A stretch of DNA of 64,000 bases from Burkholderiales bacterium 67-32 (lineage in GTDB: Bacteria > Pseudomonadota > Gammaproteobacteria > Burkholderiales > Burkholderiaceae_B). The stretch is taken from positions 310,001 through 374,000 of the forward strand of contig MKUP01000010.1 of assembly GCA_001898625.1 (NCBI GenBank). Direction: 5' to 3'. Below the pieces are notes generated by a model that had not been told where the DNA came from, did no database searches, and was given only the letters and a program-made list of their open reading frames with translations. This document shows positions 10,677 through 19,872 of this stretch, piece after piece. The translations under genes were made by a program, and so were the position numbers. Within the stretch, counting starts at the first letter, position 1, and each line of letters opens with the position of its first letter.

Positions 10677-11886
10677 CGCGCGGCTTGACCGCCGACGAGA
10701 CGCGCTTGGCCTTGGCCCGGGCCTCGTCCACGGTGGCGGCCGAGGCCAGCCCGACGCCCATGCGGCGCTTGACGAAGGACTCCGGCTTGCCGAACAGCCG
10801 CAGGTCGGTGCCAGGCTCGGCCAGCGCCTGGGCCACGCCGTCGAAGGCCACCGCGCCCGCCTCGATGCCCCCGTAGATGACGCTGCTCGCACCGGGCTGG
10901 CGCAGCGAGGTGTCCACCGGCAGGCCCAGGAAGGCCCGGGCGTGCAGTTCGAATTCGTTCTGGACCTGCGAGATCATGGTGACCATGCCGGTATCGTGAG
11001 GACGCGGGCTGACCTCGGAGAACCAGACCTCGTCGCCCGCCACGAACAGCTCGACGCCAAAGATGCCATAGCCGCCCAGCTCGCCGGTGACCTTGGCGGC
11101 GATCTCGCGGGAACGGGCCAGGGCGGCGGGCGACATGGGATGGGGCTGCCAGCTCTCGACGTAGTCGCCGTCCACCTGTACGTGGCCGATGGGCTCGCAG
11201 AAATCGGTGCGATCCTGGCCGTCAGCCCCGCGCGAGCGGACGGTCAGCAGGGTGATCTCGTAGTCGAAGCGCACGAAGCCCTCGACGATGACCCGGCCGG
11301 CGCCCACGCGGCCGCCTTCCTGGGCGTAGCGCCAGGCGTGTTCCACGTCCTGCGGGCCGTCGAGCTTGGACTGGCCCTTGCCGGAAGACGACATGACCGG
11401 CTTGACGATGCACGGGTAGCCGATGTGCTGGTCGATGGCCGCCTGTAATTCTTCCCGGGTCGCGGCGAAGCGGTAGGGCGAGGTGGGCAGGCCCAGGGTC
11501 TCGGCCGCCAGGCGCCGTATGCCCTCGCGGTTCATCGTCAGCTGGGCGGCGCGGGCGGTGGGCGTGACGCGCGCCATGCCGGCCGCTTCCAGTTCGACCA
11601 GCAGGTCGGTGGCGATGGCCTCGATCTCGGGGACGATGATGTCCGGGCGCTCGGCCTCGATCAGTGCCTTGAGCGCGTCCCGATCGGTCATGGCGACGGT
11701 GCGGGCGTGATGCGCGACCTGGTGGCCCGGGGCGTCGGCATAGCGGTCGACAGCAATGACTTCCACGCCCAGCCGCTGGAGGGCAACGATGACCTCCTTG
11801 CCGAGCTCGCCTGAGCCCAGGAGCATGACGCGCACGGCTGCGGGGGAGAGCGGGGTGCCCAGGGTGGGGAAACGGGTGGCGGTCAT
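10663..11886 (-). CDS. purT: Formate-dependent phosphoribosylglycinamide formyltransferase PurT
   Basis: ATP-grasp enzyme that makes formyl-GAR from GAR, formate and ATP, the folate-independent version of the third step of purine synthesis. The 407-residue length fits. The N-terminal domain has [12 protein letters not shown]; the ATP-grasp core has [16 protein letters not shown]; the metal-binding region includes [25 protein letters not shown]. The ATG at 11886 is the only plausible start. The gene follows marR by 81 bases on the same strand but is functionally unrelated, so it probably has its own promoter. Confidence 0.95.
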   Translation of the reverse strand: MTATRFPTLGTPLSPAAVRVMLLGSGELGKEVIVALQRLGVEVIAVDRYADAPGHQVAHHARTVAMTDRDALKALIEAERPDIIVPEIEAIATDLLVELEAAGMARVTPTARAAQLTMNREGIRRLAAETLGLPTSPYRFAATREELQAAIDQHIGYPCIVKPVMSSSGKGQSKLDGPQDVEHAWRYAQEGGRVGAGRVIVEGFVRFDYEITLLTVRSRGADGQDRTDFCEPIGHVQVDGDYVESWQPHPMSPAALARSREIAAKVTGELGGYGIFGVELFVAGDEVWFSEVSPRPHDTGMVTMISQVQNEFELHARAFLGLPVDTSLRQPGASSVIYGGIEAGAVAFDGVAQALAEPGTDLRLFGKPESFVKRRMGVGLASAATVDEARAKAKRVSSAVKPRAISG

Positions 11887-11967
11887 CGCGGAGGTCGTCC
11901 AGAAGCGAAAACCGAAATGTAGCGCGAACCGGCCGGTCTTGCTGCGCGCGCCCGCGCGGGCGGCGGC

Positions 11968-12468
11968 CTACGCCGGGCGGCCGCCCGTGGCGATCTTGCG
12001 CAGCAGCTCGAACAGCAGCAGTTGTTCGCCCGCGGTCAGTACCGACAGGGCTTCGGCCTCCATGGCCAGGGAGCGCGCATGGGCGAGATCCGCCAGTTGC
12101 CGGCCCTCGTCGGTCAGTTCCACGTGCTGTTCGCGCCGGTCCTCCTCGCTGCGTATGCGGCGCAGCAATCCACGCTCCTGCAGGCGGGTCAGGACCACGA
12201 CCAGGTTGGGAGCGGGCGTGTCCAGGGCCAGGCAGAGTTTTTTCTGCGTGACCCGCTGGTTGACCGCCAGCAGCGCCAGGATGGAGAACTCGACCGGACG
12301 AAGCCTCAGGTCGCCCATCTGCGCGACGAAGGCCTTGCGCAGCGTGGCGTCCGCCAGCGAGGTCATGAAACCGAGCAGATGGTCCAGCCGGCTTCGGTCC
12401 AGGCCGCCGCGCCGGCTCCTTCCGTCATGCGGCCGCTCCACGACGGGCGGGGCTTCAATCGCAGTCAT
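11968..12468 (-). CDS. MarR-family transcriptional regulator
   Basis: A 166-residue winged-helix regulator. The segment RPVEFSILALLAVNQRVTQKKLCLALDTPAPNLVVVLTRL is cited here only by its ends (RPVEFSIL...VLTRL) and forms the helix-turn-helix, followed by the wing sequence RIRSEEDRREQHVELTDEG. The ATG at 12468 overlaps the end of the acyl-CoA dehydrogenase gene by 14 bases, making this the last gene of the catabolic operon. MarR repressors of hydroxycinnamate operons typically bind the CoA ester of the substrate. The palindrome at 22556-22571, upstream of the first gene, is the obvious candidate operator, so the operon may be autoregulated. Confidence 0.9.
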   Translation of the reverse strand: MTAIEAPPVVERPHDGRSRRGGLDRSRLDHLLGFMTSLADATLRKAFVAQMGDLRLRPVEFSILALLAVNQRVTQKKLCLALDTPAPNLVVVLTRLQERGLLRRIRSEEDRREQHVELTDEGRQLADLAHARSLAMEAEALSVLTAGEQLLLFELLRKIATGGRPA

Positions 12469-14212
12469 CGAGTTCGGGCAGGGCGCGCCGGGCGCACCGT
12501 ATGCGATGTTCGACATGGGCTATCCCAGGCAATACGGTATCGAAGAAATGGCAGGCCGTCGCGGCCTTGCCGCGCGGCGCCGCGCCGTCCTCGCGGGACA
12601 GCGCCAGCACCTTCAGCCACCAGCGGCCCAGGCAGAGCAGGGCGGCGGCGCGCAGGAAATCGTCCGCGGCACGATAGGGATAGAGGGGATCCTGGGCCGA
12701 GGCCTGGACGAGCTCGGCCAACAGGCGGCGATGCGCGGCCAGCGCCTCCAACTGGACCGCTTGCTGCACCAGGCCCTGGCCGTCGTGGCGGGCCGCGGCT
12801 TCCAGGTCATCCAGCAGGCGGCCGTAGGCGGCGCCGCTGTCGGCGACGACCTTGCGAACCAGCAGGTCGACCGCCTGGATTTCGTTCGTTCCTTCGTAGA
12901 GGAGTGGGATGCGGCTGTCCCGCAGCGCCTGCGCCGCGCCGGTCTCCTCGATGTAGCCGTGCCCGCCGAACACCTGCAGGGCCTGGTCGGCCACCTCGAA
13001 TCCCGTCCGCGTGCCCCAGGCCTTGACCATGGGTGTCAGCAGGGCCAGGCGCTCGTGCGCGTGGCGCCGCTGCTCGGGGGTGGGCCCGTACTCGGATTCG
13101 TCCAGCAGCTGCGCCGTCCAGTAGGCCAGCATGCGCGCCCCCTCGACCGCGCAGCGCTGCGCCGCCAGGCTGGCGTGCACCGCCGGATGGCGCGCGATAG
13201 GCACCGGTTCCGTGCCCACGGCGACGCCGGGCGCGGGGCGTCCCTGGATGCGCTCGCGGGCGTAGCGCAGCGCGTGCTTGTAGGCGGCTTCGCCATGGGC
13301 CACGCCTTGCAGCCCGACGCCCAGCCGAGCGGCGTTCATCATCACGAACATGGCCGCGAGGCCCTTGCAGGGTTCGCCCAGCAGCCAGCCGCGCGCGCCC
13401 TCGAAGCGCATGGAGCAGGTGGCGCTGCCGCGTATGCCGAGCTTGCTTTCCACGCCGTCGCAGTACACCGCGTTGCGCTCGCCGGTATCGGGCAGGACCT
13501 TGGGCACGAGGAACAGCGACAGTCCGCGCGGCCCGGGCGGGCCGCCGGGATGGCGGGCCAGGACCAGGTGCACGATGTTGTCGGTCAGGTCGTGCTCGCC
13601 GCCCGAGATGAAGATCTTGCCGCCGTCGATGGCGTAGGCGCCGTCGCGTTCGGTGGCGCGGGTGCGTATGCGCCCCAGGTCGGAGCCGGCCTGGGGCTCG
13701 GTCAGGCACATGGTGCACAACCATTCGCCGTTGGCCAGCCTGGGCAGGTAGCGCGCCTGCAGGGCGGCGTCGCCATGGGCCACGATGCAGGCGTAGGCGC
13801 CGTGCAGCAGGCCCGGGTACATGGACCACGCATGGTTGGCCGACACCAGCATTTCCTGGATGGCGGCCTCCAGCAGGTGCGGCAAGCCCTGGCCGCCCCA
13901 TTCGGGCGCGCAGCCCAGGCTGGCCCACCCGGCCTCGACATAGGCGCGGTAGGCGCTGGCGAAGCCCGTGGGGGTCGTGACCTGCCCGCCAGACCACGCG
14001 CAGCCTTCGCGGTCGCCCACGGCGTTCAGCGGCGCGAGCACGTCGGCGGCGAAGCGCCCGGCCTCGGTCAGCACGTGGCGGGCCGTCTCGGCGTCTTGCT
14101 CGGCCAGCGCGGGCAGGTCCGGCCACTGCTCCGGGGCGCGCAGCACGCGTTCGATCACGAACTGCATGTCATCCAGCGGCGGTACGTAGCGTCGCAAGGC
14201 GCTTCCCCTCAA
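12455..14212 (-). CDS. Acyl-CoA dehydrogenase
   Basis: FAD enzyme that introduces a 2,3-double bond into an acyl-CoA. The 585 residues are long for the family and match the class with an extra C-terminal domain (AcdA/DmdC type). Seen are CLTEPQAGSDLG (flavin binding), FGGHGYIEETGAAQ, and the catalytic Glu in LLYEGTNEIQ. The start ATG at 14212 overlaps the livF stop by four bases. Within this operon it would supply the enoyl-CoA for the hydratase, or act on a saturated phenylpropanoyl-CoA; the exact substrate cannot be read from sequence. Confidence 0.9.
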   Translation of the reverse strand: MRGSALRRYVPPLDDMQFVIERVLRAPEQWPDLPALAEQDAETARHVLTEAGRFAADVLAPLNAVGDREGCAWSGGQVTTPTGFASAYRAYVEAGWASLGCAPEWGGQGLPHLLEAAIQEMLVSANHAWSMYPGLLHGAYACIVAHGDAALQARYLPRLANGEWLCTMCLTEPQAGSDLGRIRTRATERDGAYAIDGGKIFISGGEHDLTDNIVHLVLARHPGGPPGPRGLSLFLVPKVLPDTGERNAVYCDGVESKLGIRGSATCSMRFEGARGWLLGEPCKGLAAMFVMMNAARLGVGLQGVAHGEAAYKHALRYARERIQGRPAPGVAVGTEPVPIARHPAVHASLAAQRCAVEGARMLAYWTAQLLDESEYGPTPEQRRHAHERLALLTPMVKAWGTRTGFEVADQALQVFGGHGYIEETGAAQALRDSRIPLLYEGTNEIQAVDLLVRKVVADSGAAYGRLLDDLEAAARHDGQGLVQQAVQLEALAAHRRLLAELVQASAQDPLYPYRAADDFLRAAALLCLGRWWLKVLALSREDGAAPRGKAATACHFFDTVLPGIAHVEHRIRCARRALPELDDCD

Positions 14213-14946
14213 GCGGCGGGGGCCGGCGCGGCCCCCAGGTAGCTGTCGACCACGCGGCCGTCGCCGGCCAGTTCCCGGGCCGGGCCATGCAGCGAGATCT
14301 CGCCCATCTCCAGCACGTAGCCGTAGTCGGCCACCTCGAGCGCGGCGCGGGCGTTCTGTTCGACCAGCAGGATGCTCACACCGGTGCGGCGCAGGCGCTC
14401 GATCACCTCGAACACCTCGGCGACGATGCGGGGCGCGAGGCCCAGGCTGGGCTCGTCCAGCATCAGCAGTTCGGGACGGCTCATCAGTGCGCGCCCCACC
14501 GCCAGCATCTGCCGTTCGCCGCCCGAGAGCGTGCCGGCCAGTTGGCGCCGCCGCTCGTGCAGGCGGCCGAACATGGCGTAGATCTCGTCCAGCGTCTCCA
14601 TGTACGCGCGGTTGCGCAGCCGCACCTGGCGAAAGGCGCCCAGGACGAGGTTGTCCTCCACCGTCATGCTGGAGAACAGCTCGCGTTTCTCGGGTACCAG
14701 CGAGATCCCCAGCATGGCCCGGTCCTCCAGGCGCATGTGGGTGATGTCCCGGCCTTCGTACCGGATGCGGCCGCGCGCGCCCACGGCACCGATCAGGGTG
14801 TTGAGCAGGGTCGACTTGCCCGCGCCGTTGGGGCCGATCACGGTCACGACCGAGCCCCGCCCGGCCCGCAGCCCGATGCCGTGCAGGACTTCGGCCCGGC
14901 CGTAGCCCGCGTGCAGGTCCGAGACCTCCAGCAATGCCTGGTTCAT
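14209..14946 (-). CDS. livF: Branched-chain-type ABC transporter ATPase LivF
   Basis: A 245-residue ATPase of the HAAT (Liv) family. Walker A GPNGAGKS is at about residues 38-45, the signature is LSGGERQM, Walker B is LLMLDEPSLGLAP, and the switch His becomes Gln in LLVEQNA, as normal for LivF. The ATG at 14946 is chosen because GGAG lies six bases upstream; an in-frame ATG at 14958, overlapping the preceding stop as TGATG, is the alternative. It pairs with the LivG domain of the neighbouring fusion protein. Given its operon, the cargo is probably an aromatic acid rather than an amino acid. Confidence 0.92.
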   Translation of the reverse strand: MNQALLEVSDLHAGYGRAEVLHGIGLRAGRGSVVTVIGPNGAGKSTLLNTLIGAVGARGRIRYEGRDITHMRLEDRAMLGISLVPEKRELFSSMTVEDNLVLGAFRQVRLRNRAYMETLDEIYAMFGRLHERRRQLAGTLSGGERQMLAVGRALMSRPELLMLDEPSLGLAPRIVAEVFEVIERLRRTGVSILLVEQNARAALEVADYGYVLEMGEISLHGPARELAGDGRVVDSYLGAAPAPAA

Positions 14947-14957
14947 GCCTCGCTCCA

Positions 14958-16787
14958 TCAATGTTCCGTGCCCAGATAGGCTGCGCGCACAGCGGGGCTG
15001 GCGCGCACTTCGACGGGCGTGCCTTCCATCAGCCGGGTGCCGAACTCCATCACGACGATGCGGTCGGCCACGTTCATCATCAGGTCCATGTCGTGCTCGA
15101 CCAGCAGGATGCCCATGCCTTCGCCGCGCAACTGCCGCAGCACCTGGGCCAGGGCCTGCTTCTCGAAGTGGCGCAGGCCGGCCGCGGGTTCGTCCAGCAG
15201 CAGCACGGCGGGATCGCTGCATAGCGCGCGAGCGATTTCCATCAGGCGTTGCAGGCCCATGGCCAGGTTGCCGGCGGGCTCGTACAGGTGGTCGCCCAGG
15301 CCCACCCGCGCCAGTTGCGCCTCGGCTTCCCGCAGCAGGCTGCGCTCCTGCGGGCGGTCCAGCCGCAGCATGGAGCGCAGGGCGCCCGTGCCGCCGCGCA
15401 GGTGCGCGCCCAGCGCGACGTTCTCCAGCACGCTCATGTCGGGAATCATCTTGACGTGCTGGAAGGTGCGGGCCAGGCCTCGGCTGGCGATCACGCGCGA
15501 GGGCAGGCCGTCCACGCGCCGGTCGTGCAGCAGGATCTCGCCCGCGCTCAGCGCCAGCACGCCGCTCAGCAGGTGGAAGGTGGTGGACTTGCCGGCGCCG
15601 TTGGGGCCGATCAGCCCGACGATGTCGCCGGCGCGCACCGCCAGGTCCACGTCGTTGACCGCGACCAGGCCGCCGAACTGGCGCCGCAGCCCCTTGCCCT
15701 CGAGCACGATGGCGCCGCGTTCGGGCTTGGGCCGTACCGGCAGCGGCGCGGCCGCGGCCCAGTCGCGCTTGCGGCGGGCGCGTGGCGCGAGGCCGTCCAG
15801 GAAAGACCAGACGCCTTGCCGGGCATACTTGAGCACCAGCACCAGGATGATGCCGAAGGCGATGACCTCGAAGCTGCCGGTACGGCCCAGCAGCGCGGGG
15901 ATCAACACTTGGAGCTGGTCTTCGATCAGCTTGACCGCCGCCGCGCCGGTCAGCGCGCCCCAGACCGAGCCCAGTCCGCCCAGCACGGCCATGAACAGGT
16001 ACTGGATGCCCATGTTGAGCCCGAAGGGCGAGGGGTTCACGCTACGCTGGAAATGGGCGAACAGCCAGCCCGATACCGAGGCGAACAGCGCGGCCAGGAC
16101 GAACACGCCGATCTTGTAGCGCAGCGTATTCACCCCCATGGCCTCGGCCAGCACGCTGCCGTCGCGCAGGGCGCGAATGGCCCGCCCGGTACGGGAGTCC
16201 AGCAGCCAGGCGGCCACCAGCGTGGCGGCCAGCGTAAAGGCCCAGATCAGGTAGAACTGCGAGCGGCCGGTGTCGAAGACCAGGCTGCCGATGGACACCG
16301 GCGCGATGCCCATCAGGCCGTCGTACTTGCCCAGCCAGCCGATGCTGCTAAGCAGGTAGAACACCGCCAGGCCCCAGGCGATGGTGGCGACGGGCAGGTA
16401 GTGGCCCGACATGCGCAGGGTCAGCGGGCCGATCAGCAGCGCCGCGCAGGCCGTGACGGCCAGCCCCGCCAGCAGGCCCAGCCAGGGCGAGACGCCATAG
16501 GTGACCGACAGCACGCCGGTGGCATAGGCACCCAGGCCGACGAAGGCCGCCTGGCCGAACGACGTCAGGCCGGCCATGCCGGTCAGCAGCACGACGCCGA
16601 CCACGACGATGGCGTACAAGCCGATGTAGTTGAGCTGGGTGATCCAGAATTCGGGCACGGGCAGCAGCGGCAGCGCCAGCAGTGCGGCGATGAACAGCGC
16701 GAGGACCGCGGTGCGCACCGGGTAGCCGCCGGGCCGGCGGGCGATCTCGGTGCCGGGTGCATGCAGGGTGTCGGAATGGGGCTTCAT
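14958..16787 (-). CDS. LivM permease fused to LivG ATPase
   Basis: A single 609-residue protein carrying an inner-membrane permease (residues ~30-325, LivM type, with GMAGLTSFGQAAFVGLGAYA and GGLGSVWGALTGAAAV) and an ATPase (residues ~355-609, LivG type). The ATPase has GLIGPNGAGKST, a signature reduced to NLAMGLQRLMEIARAL, Walker B VLLLDEPAAGL, and LLVEHDMD. The fusion is continuous with a linker of basic residues and no internal stop. The ATG at 16787 shares one base with the livH stop (TGATG). LivM-LivG fusions occur in proteobacterial aromatic-acid transporters. Confidence 0.93.
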   Translation of the reverse strand: MKPHSDTLHAPGTEIARRPGGYPVRTAVLALFIAALLALPLLPVPEFWITQLNYIGLYAIVVVGVVLLTGMAGLTSFGQAAFVGLGAYATGVLSVTYGVSPWLGLLAGLAVTACAALLIGPLTLRMSGHYLPVATIAWGLAVFYLLSSIGWLGKYDGLMGIAPVSIGSLVFDTGRSQFYLIWAFTLAATLVAAWLLDSRTGRAIRALRDGSVLAEAMGVNTLRYKIGVFVLAALFASVSGWLFAHFQRSVNPSPFGLNMGIQYLFMAVLGGLGSVWGALTGAAAVKLIEDQLQVLIPALLGRTGSFEVIAFGIILVLVLKYARQGVWSFLDGLAPRARRKRDWAAAAPLPVRPKPERGAIVLEGKGLRRQFGGLVAVNDVDLAVRAGDIVGLIGPNGAGKSTTFHLLSGVLALSAGEILLHDRRVDGLPSRVIASRGLARTFQHVKMIPDMSVLENVALGAHLRGGTGALRSMLRLDRPQERSLLREAEAQLARVGLGDHLYEPAGNLAMGLQRLMEIARALCSDPAVLLLDEPAAGLRHFEKQALAQVLRQLRGEGMGILLVEHDMDLMMNVADRIVVMEFGTRLMEGTPVEVRASPAVRAAYLGTEH

Positions 16788-17833
16788 CAGTGTTCTTCGT
16801 GATGAGGGGTGTAGAGCGACCGCCACAGCAGCACCGGCAGGATCAGCGTGAAGACGATGGCTTCCTTCAGGGAGCTGGCCCAGAACGAGCCGAAGGACTC
16901 GGCCACGCCCAGCAGCAGCGCGCCCACGGCGGTGGCAGGATAACTGGCGAGCCCGCCGCCGACGGCGGCGATGAATCCCTTCAGGCCGATCAGGAAACCC
17001 GAGTCGTAGAAAACCGTCGTGGTCGAACCGATCAACAGGCCGGACAGCGCGCCGATGAAGGCCGCCATCGCGAACGCGAGCTTGCCGGCGGCATCGGCCG
17101 AGATTGCCAGGAGGCGGGCGCCCAGGCGGTTGACGGCGGTGGCGCGCAGGGCCTTGCCGTACAGCGTGCGGCCGAAGAAGAGCTTGAGCAGGGCCATCAG
17201 CAGCACGAAGGCGACGAAGATCGCGATGACCTGCCCGGACAGGTTGAGCGGCCCCAGCGCATAGCGGGCATCGACGAAGGGCGGATTGCGGAATCCTTCG
17301 GCGCCGAAGAAGAACAGCGCCAGGCCGAGCAGCACGAAATGCACGCCCACCGAGACGATCAGCAGGACCAGCACGCTGGCCTCGGCGATGGACTGGTAGG
17401 CGAGGCGATAGGTGAGCGGCCCCAGCGGCGTGACGATCAGCAGCGTCAGCAGGCCCTGGAGCAGGATGGGCAGGTCCCGCGGGGCGGCCCAGACGGAGAC
17501 GGCGGCGATCGCGGCCGGCAGGGCCAGTTGGCCCAGCGCCAGGCGCAGGACGGCCCGCGCGCGGCCCGGCGCGGCCGGCACGCGCAGCAGGATGCGCAGG
17601 TCGAGCAGGAAGGCCGCCGCGGAGGCCACCAGCAGCAGCCAGACCGTGCCGGGTACCTGGCCGGTCTGGAACAGGGCGAGGGTGAGCGCGCCGAAGGCGA
17701 CGAACTCCCCCTGGGGGATGAACAGGATGCGCGTAACGGTGAAGATCAGGACAGTGGCGATGCCCAGCAGCGCGTAGATCGCGCCGTTGGTCAGGCCGTC
17801 CAGCGTCAAGACGCCGGCTATCGTCAAGTCCAT
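16787..17833 (-). CDS. livH: Branched-chain-type ABC permease LivH
   Basis: Inner-membrane permease of the HAAT family, 348 residues from the MDLTIAG start (an in-frame ATG at 17839 adds two residues). It has the N-terminal [20 protein letters not shown] helix typical of LivH and the C-terminal [23 protein letters not shown] segment. It is longer than the usual ~300 residues because of an insertion around residues 75-120 (arginine-rich loop plus an extra hydrophobic stretch). The gene lies 58 bases downstream of the binding-protein gene and is coupled to the LivM-LivG fusion. Confidence 0.92.
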   Translation of the reverse strand: MDLTIAGVLTLDGLTNGAIYALLGIATVLIFTVTRILFIPQGEFVAFGALTLALFQTGQVPGTVWLLLVASAAAFLLDLRILLRVPAAPGRARAVLRLALGQLALPAAIAAVSVWAAPRDLPILLQGLLTLLIVTPLGPLTYRLAYQSIAEASVLVLLIVSVGVHFVLLGLALFFFGAEGFRNPPFVDARYALGPLNLSGQVIAIFVAFVLLMALLKLFFGRTLYGKALRATAVNRLGARLLAISADAAGKLAFAMAAFIGALSGLLIGSTTTVFYDSGFLIGLKGFIAAVGGGLASYPATAVGALLLGVAESFGSFWASSLKEAIVFTLILPVLLWRSLYTPHHEEH

Positions 17834-17891
17834 GTGCAAGCTCTTGGTCTGGGGTGGAAAAGGCCGGCGCCCGCACGCCGGCCGGGGTGGC

Positions 17892-19028
17892 TTATTGCTC
17901 GACCTTCCAGTCGCCGTTGACGACCTTCATGATCAGCCCGGTTTCCTTGGTGAAGCCCCAGTGGTCCTGTGGCGTGTAGTTGATGATGCCCTGCGAGACC
18001 GGCGTGACGCCGCCGCTTTCCAGCGCTTCCTTCAACGCGGCGCGGAACTCCGGCGTGCCCGGCCGGGCCTTCTTCAGCGCGGCGGGCACCGCCTTCTCGA
18101 GCAGGATGGCGGCGTCGTACATGTGCGCGGCGAACTGGTTGCGCGAGCCTGCGCCATGGATCTTCTCGTAGCGGGCGATGTAGTCCACGCCGAATTTCTT
18201 CGATGGATTGCTGTCGGGCAGTTGATCCGCCACCGTGGCGGGGCCGGACACGACGAAGGCCCCCTCGACGTCCTTGCCGCCCACCCGCATCAGGTCGCGC
18301 GAGGCGGCCGAGTGGGTCTGGTAGATCTTGCCGCGATAGCCGCGATCGACCACCGCCTTGTGGGGCATCGCCGCGCCGCTGCCCGAGGCGGCGATCAGGA
18401 TGGCGTCGGGGTTGGCTGACGTCAGTTTCAGCGCCTGCGCGGTCACGCTGGTATCGGTGCGGGCGAAGCGCTCGGCGCCGATCACCGCGATGCCGGCGGC
18501 CTTGGCCTCCTTGGTGAAGTCGTTGAGCCAGCTTTCGCCGTAGGTGTCGGAATAGCCCAGGAAACCGACGGTCTTGACGCCATGCTTTTTCATGTGGGCG
18601 ACGACGGGGATGGCCATGACCGCATTGGACTGGGCCAGCCGGAACGACCATTCGTCCTTGCCCGGGGCGGTCACGATGGGCGAGGCCGCCAGCTGCACCG
18701 TCCTGGCCTGGGCGGCGACGTCCGACATCGCCAGCGCGACAGGCGTTGCCGCCGAGCCGACGATCAGGTCCACCTTGTCCTCGGACACGAAACGGCGCGC
18801 GTTCTTGACGCCCACCGTGGGATCGGAGGCATCGTCGAGCACGATGACGCGCAGCGTTTCGCCGCCGATGGACTTGGGCCATAGCGCCAGGCCGTTGTTG
18901 CAGGGGATGCCCAGGCCGGAGGCGGGGCCGGTCAGCGGCAGGCTGACGCCTATGGTGATCTCGGCCTGCGCGGCGGGCTGGAACAGCAATGCGACGAGGG
19001 TGGGAACGAACAGCTTGCGTAAGGTCAT
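17892..19028 (-). CDS. Branched-chain-type ABC periplasmic binding protein
   Basis: A 378-residue type I periplasmic binding protein of the Leu/Ile/Val (Peripla_BP_6) family. A signal peptide ([22 protein letters not shown]) precedes [18 protein letters not shown]. The start at 19028 is fixed by the Shine-Dalgarno AAGGAG ahead of it; a further ATG eight codons upstream has none. Homologues of this type bind aromatic acids such as p-coumarate or benzoates as well as amino acids. The acyl-CoA genes on both sides favour an aromatic or phenylpropanoid ligand here. Confidence 0.9.
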   Translation of the reverse strand: MTLRKLFVPTLVALLFQPAAQAEITIGVSLPLTGPASGLGIPCNNGLALWPKSIGGETLRVIVLDDASDPTVGVKNARRFVSEDKVDLIVGSAATPVALAMSDVAAQARTVQLAASPIVTAPGKDEWSFRLAQSNAVMAIPVVAHMKKHGVKTVGFLGYSDTYGESWLNDFTKEAKAAGIAVIGAERFARTDTSVTAQALKLTSANPDAILIAASGSGAAMPHKAVVDRGYRGKIYQTHSAASRDLMRVGGKDVEGAFVVSGPATVADQLPDSNPSKKFGVDYIARYEKIHGAGSRNQFAAHMYDAAILLEKAVPAALKKARPGTPEFRAALKEALESGGVTPVSQGIINYTPQDHWGFTKETGLIMKVVNGDWKVEQ

Positions 19029-19110
19029 GGGTGTCTCCTTTGGGGCATTCATGGGACGGCGAGCGTGTCTGGGACGCCCTTGCGCCGGTTCGACTACAGG
19101 CGCCTGGACG

Positions 19111-19872
19111 TCATCGCGGCGGCATGCGCAGCGCGCCGTCCAGGCGGATCACCTCGCCGTTCAGGTAGGCGTTCTCGACGATGTGCGCCACCAGGGCGGC
19201 AAATTCCGCTGGCTGGCCCAGCCGCTTGGGGAAGGGGACCGAGCCGCCCAGGCTGGTCTGGACCTCCGGCGGCAGTTCGTCCAGCAGCGGCGTCCGGAAC
19301 AGGCCGGGGGCGATCGCCATGACGCGCACGCCGAACTGCGCCAGGTCGCGCGCCGCAGGCAGGGTCAGCGCGGCGATGCCGCCCTTGGAGGCGGCGTAGG
19401 CGGTCTGGCCCATCTGGCCGTCGTAGGCGGCGATGGAGGTGGTGTTGACCATGACACCGCGCTCGCCGTCGTCCAGGGGATCGAGAGCGGTCATTCCGGC
19501 CGCGGCCAGGCGCATGACGTTGAAGGTGCCGACCAGGTTGATCTGCACGATGCGGCTGAAATCGGCCAGCGGCATGGGGCCCTGCCTGCCGGCTATCCGG
19601 TGCGCGCCGCCGACCCCGGCGCAGTTGACCAGGACGCGCGCGGGGCCATGTTGCCCGCGAGCCGCGTCCAGCGCCTGCTGCACGCTGTCGGCGTCGGTCA
19701 CGTCGCAGGTCAGCGCGAGGCCGCCGATGTCGGTGGCCACGGCCTGGGCCTGGGAGGCGTTGCGGTCCAGGACCGCGACCTTGGCGCCGCGCGCGGCCAG
19801 CAGTCGCGCGGTCTGCGCCCCCAACCCGGAGGCGCCGCCGGTGACCAATGCTGCCAGTCCTTCAATCTTCAT
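19111..19872 (-). CDS. SDR 3-hydroxyacyl-CoA dehydrogenase-like
   Basis: Short-chain dehydrogenase/reductase of 253 residues. The cofactor motif is TGGASGLG near residue 12, the structural NCAG motif is present (VLVNCAGVGG), and the catalytic Ser-Tyr-Lys is NTTSIAAYDGQ...YAASKG. Overall resemblance is to the type II 3-hydroxyacyl-CoA dehydrogenase (HSD17B10-like) group, which uses NAD+. The ATG at 19872 overlaps the ligase stop by four bases. It fits as the step after hydration in side-chain beta-oxidation. Confidence 0.88.
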   Translation of the reverse strand: MKIEGLAALVTGGASGLGAQTARLLAARGAKVAVLDRNASQAQAVATDIGGLALTCDVTDADSVQQALDAARGQHGPARVLVNCAGVGGAHRIAGRQGPMPLADFSRIVQINLVGTFNVMRLAAAGMTALDPLDDGERGVMVNTTSIAAYDGQMGQTAYAASKGGIAALTLPAARDLAQFGVRVMAIAPGLFRTPLLDELPPEVQTSLGGSVPFPKRLGQPAEFAALVAHIVENAYLNGEVIRLDGALRMPPR

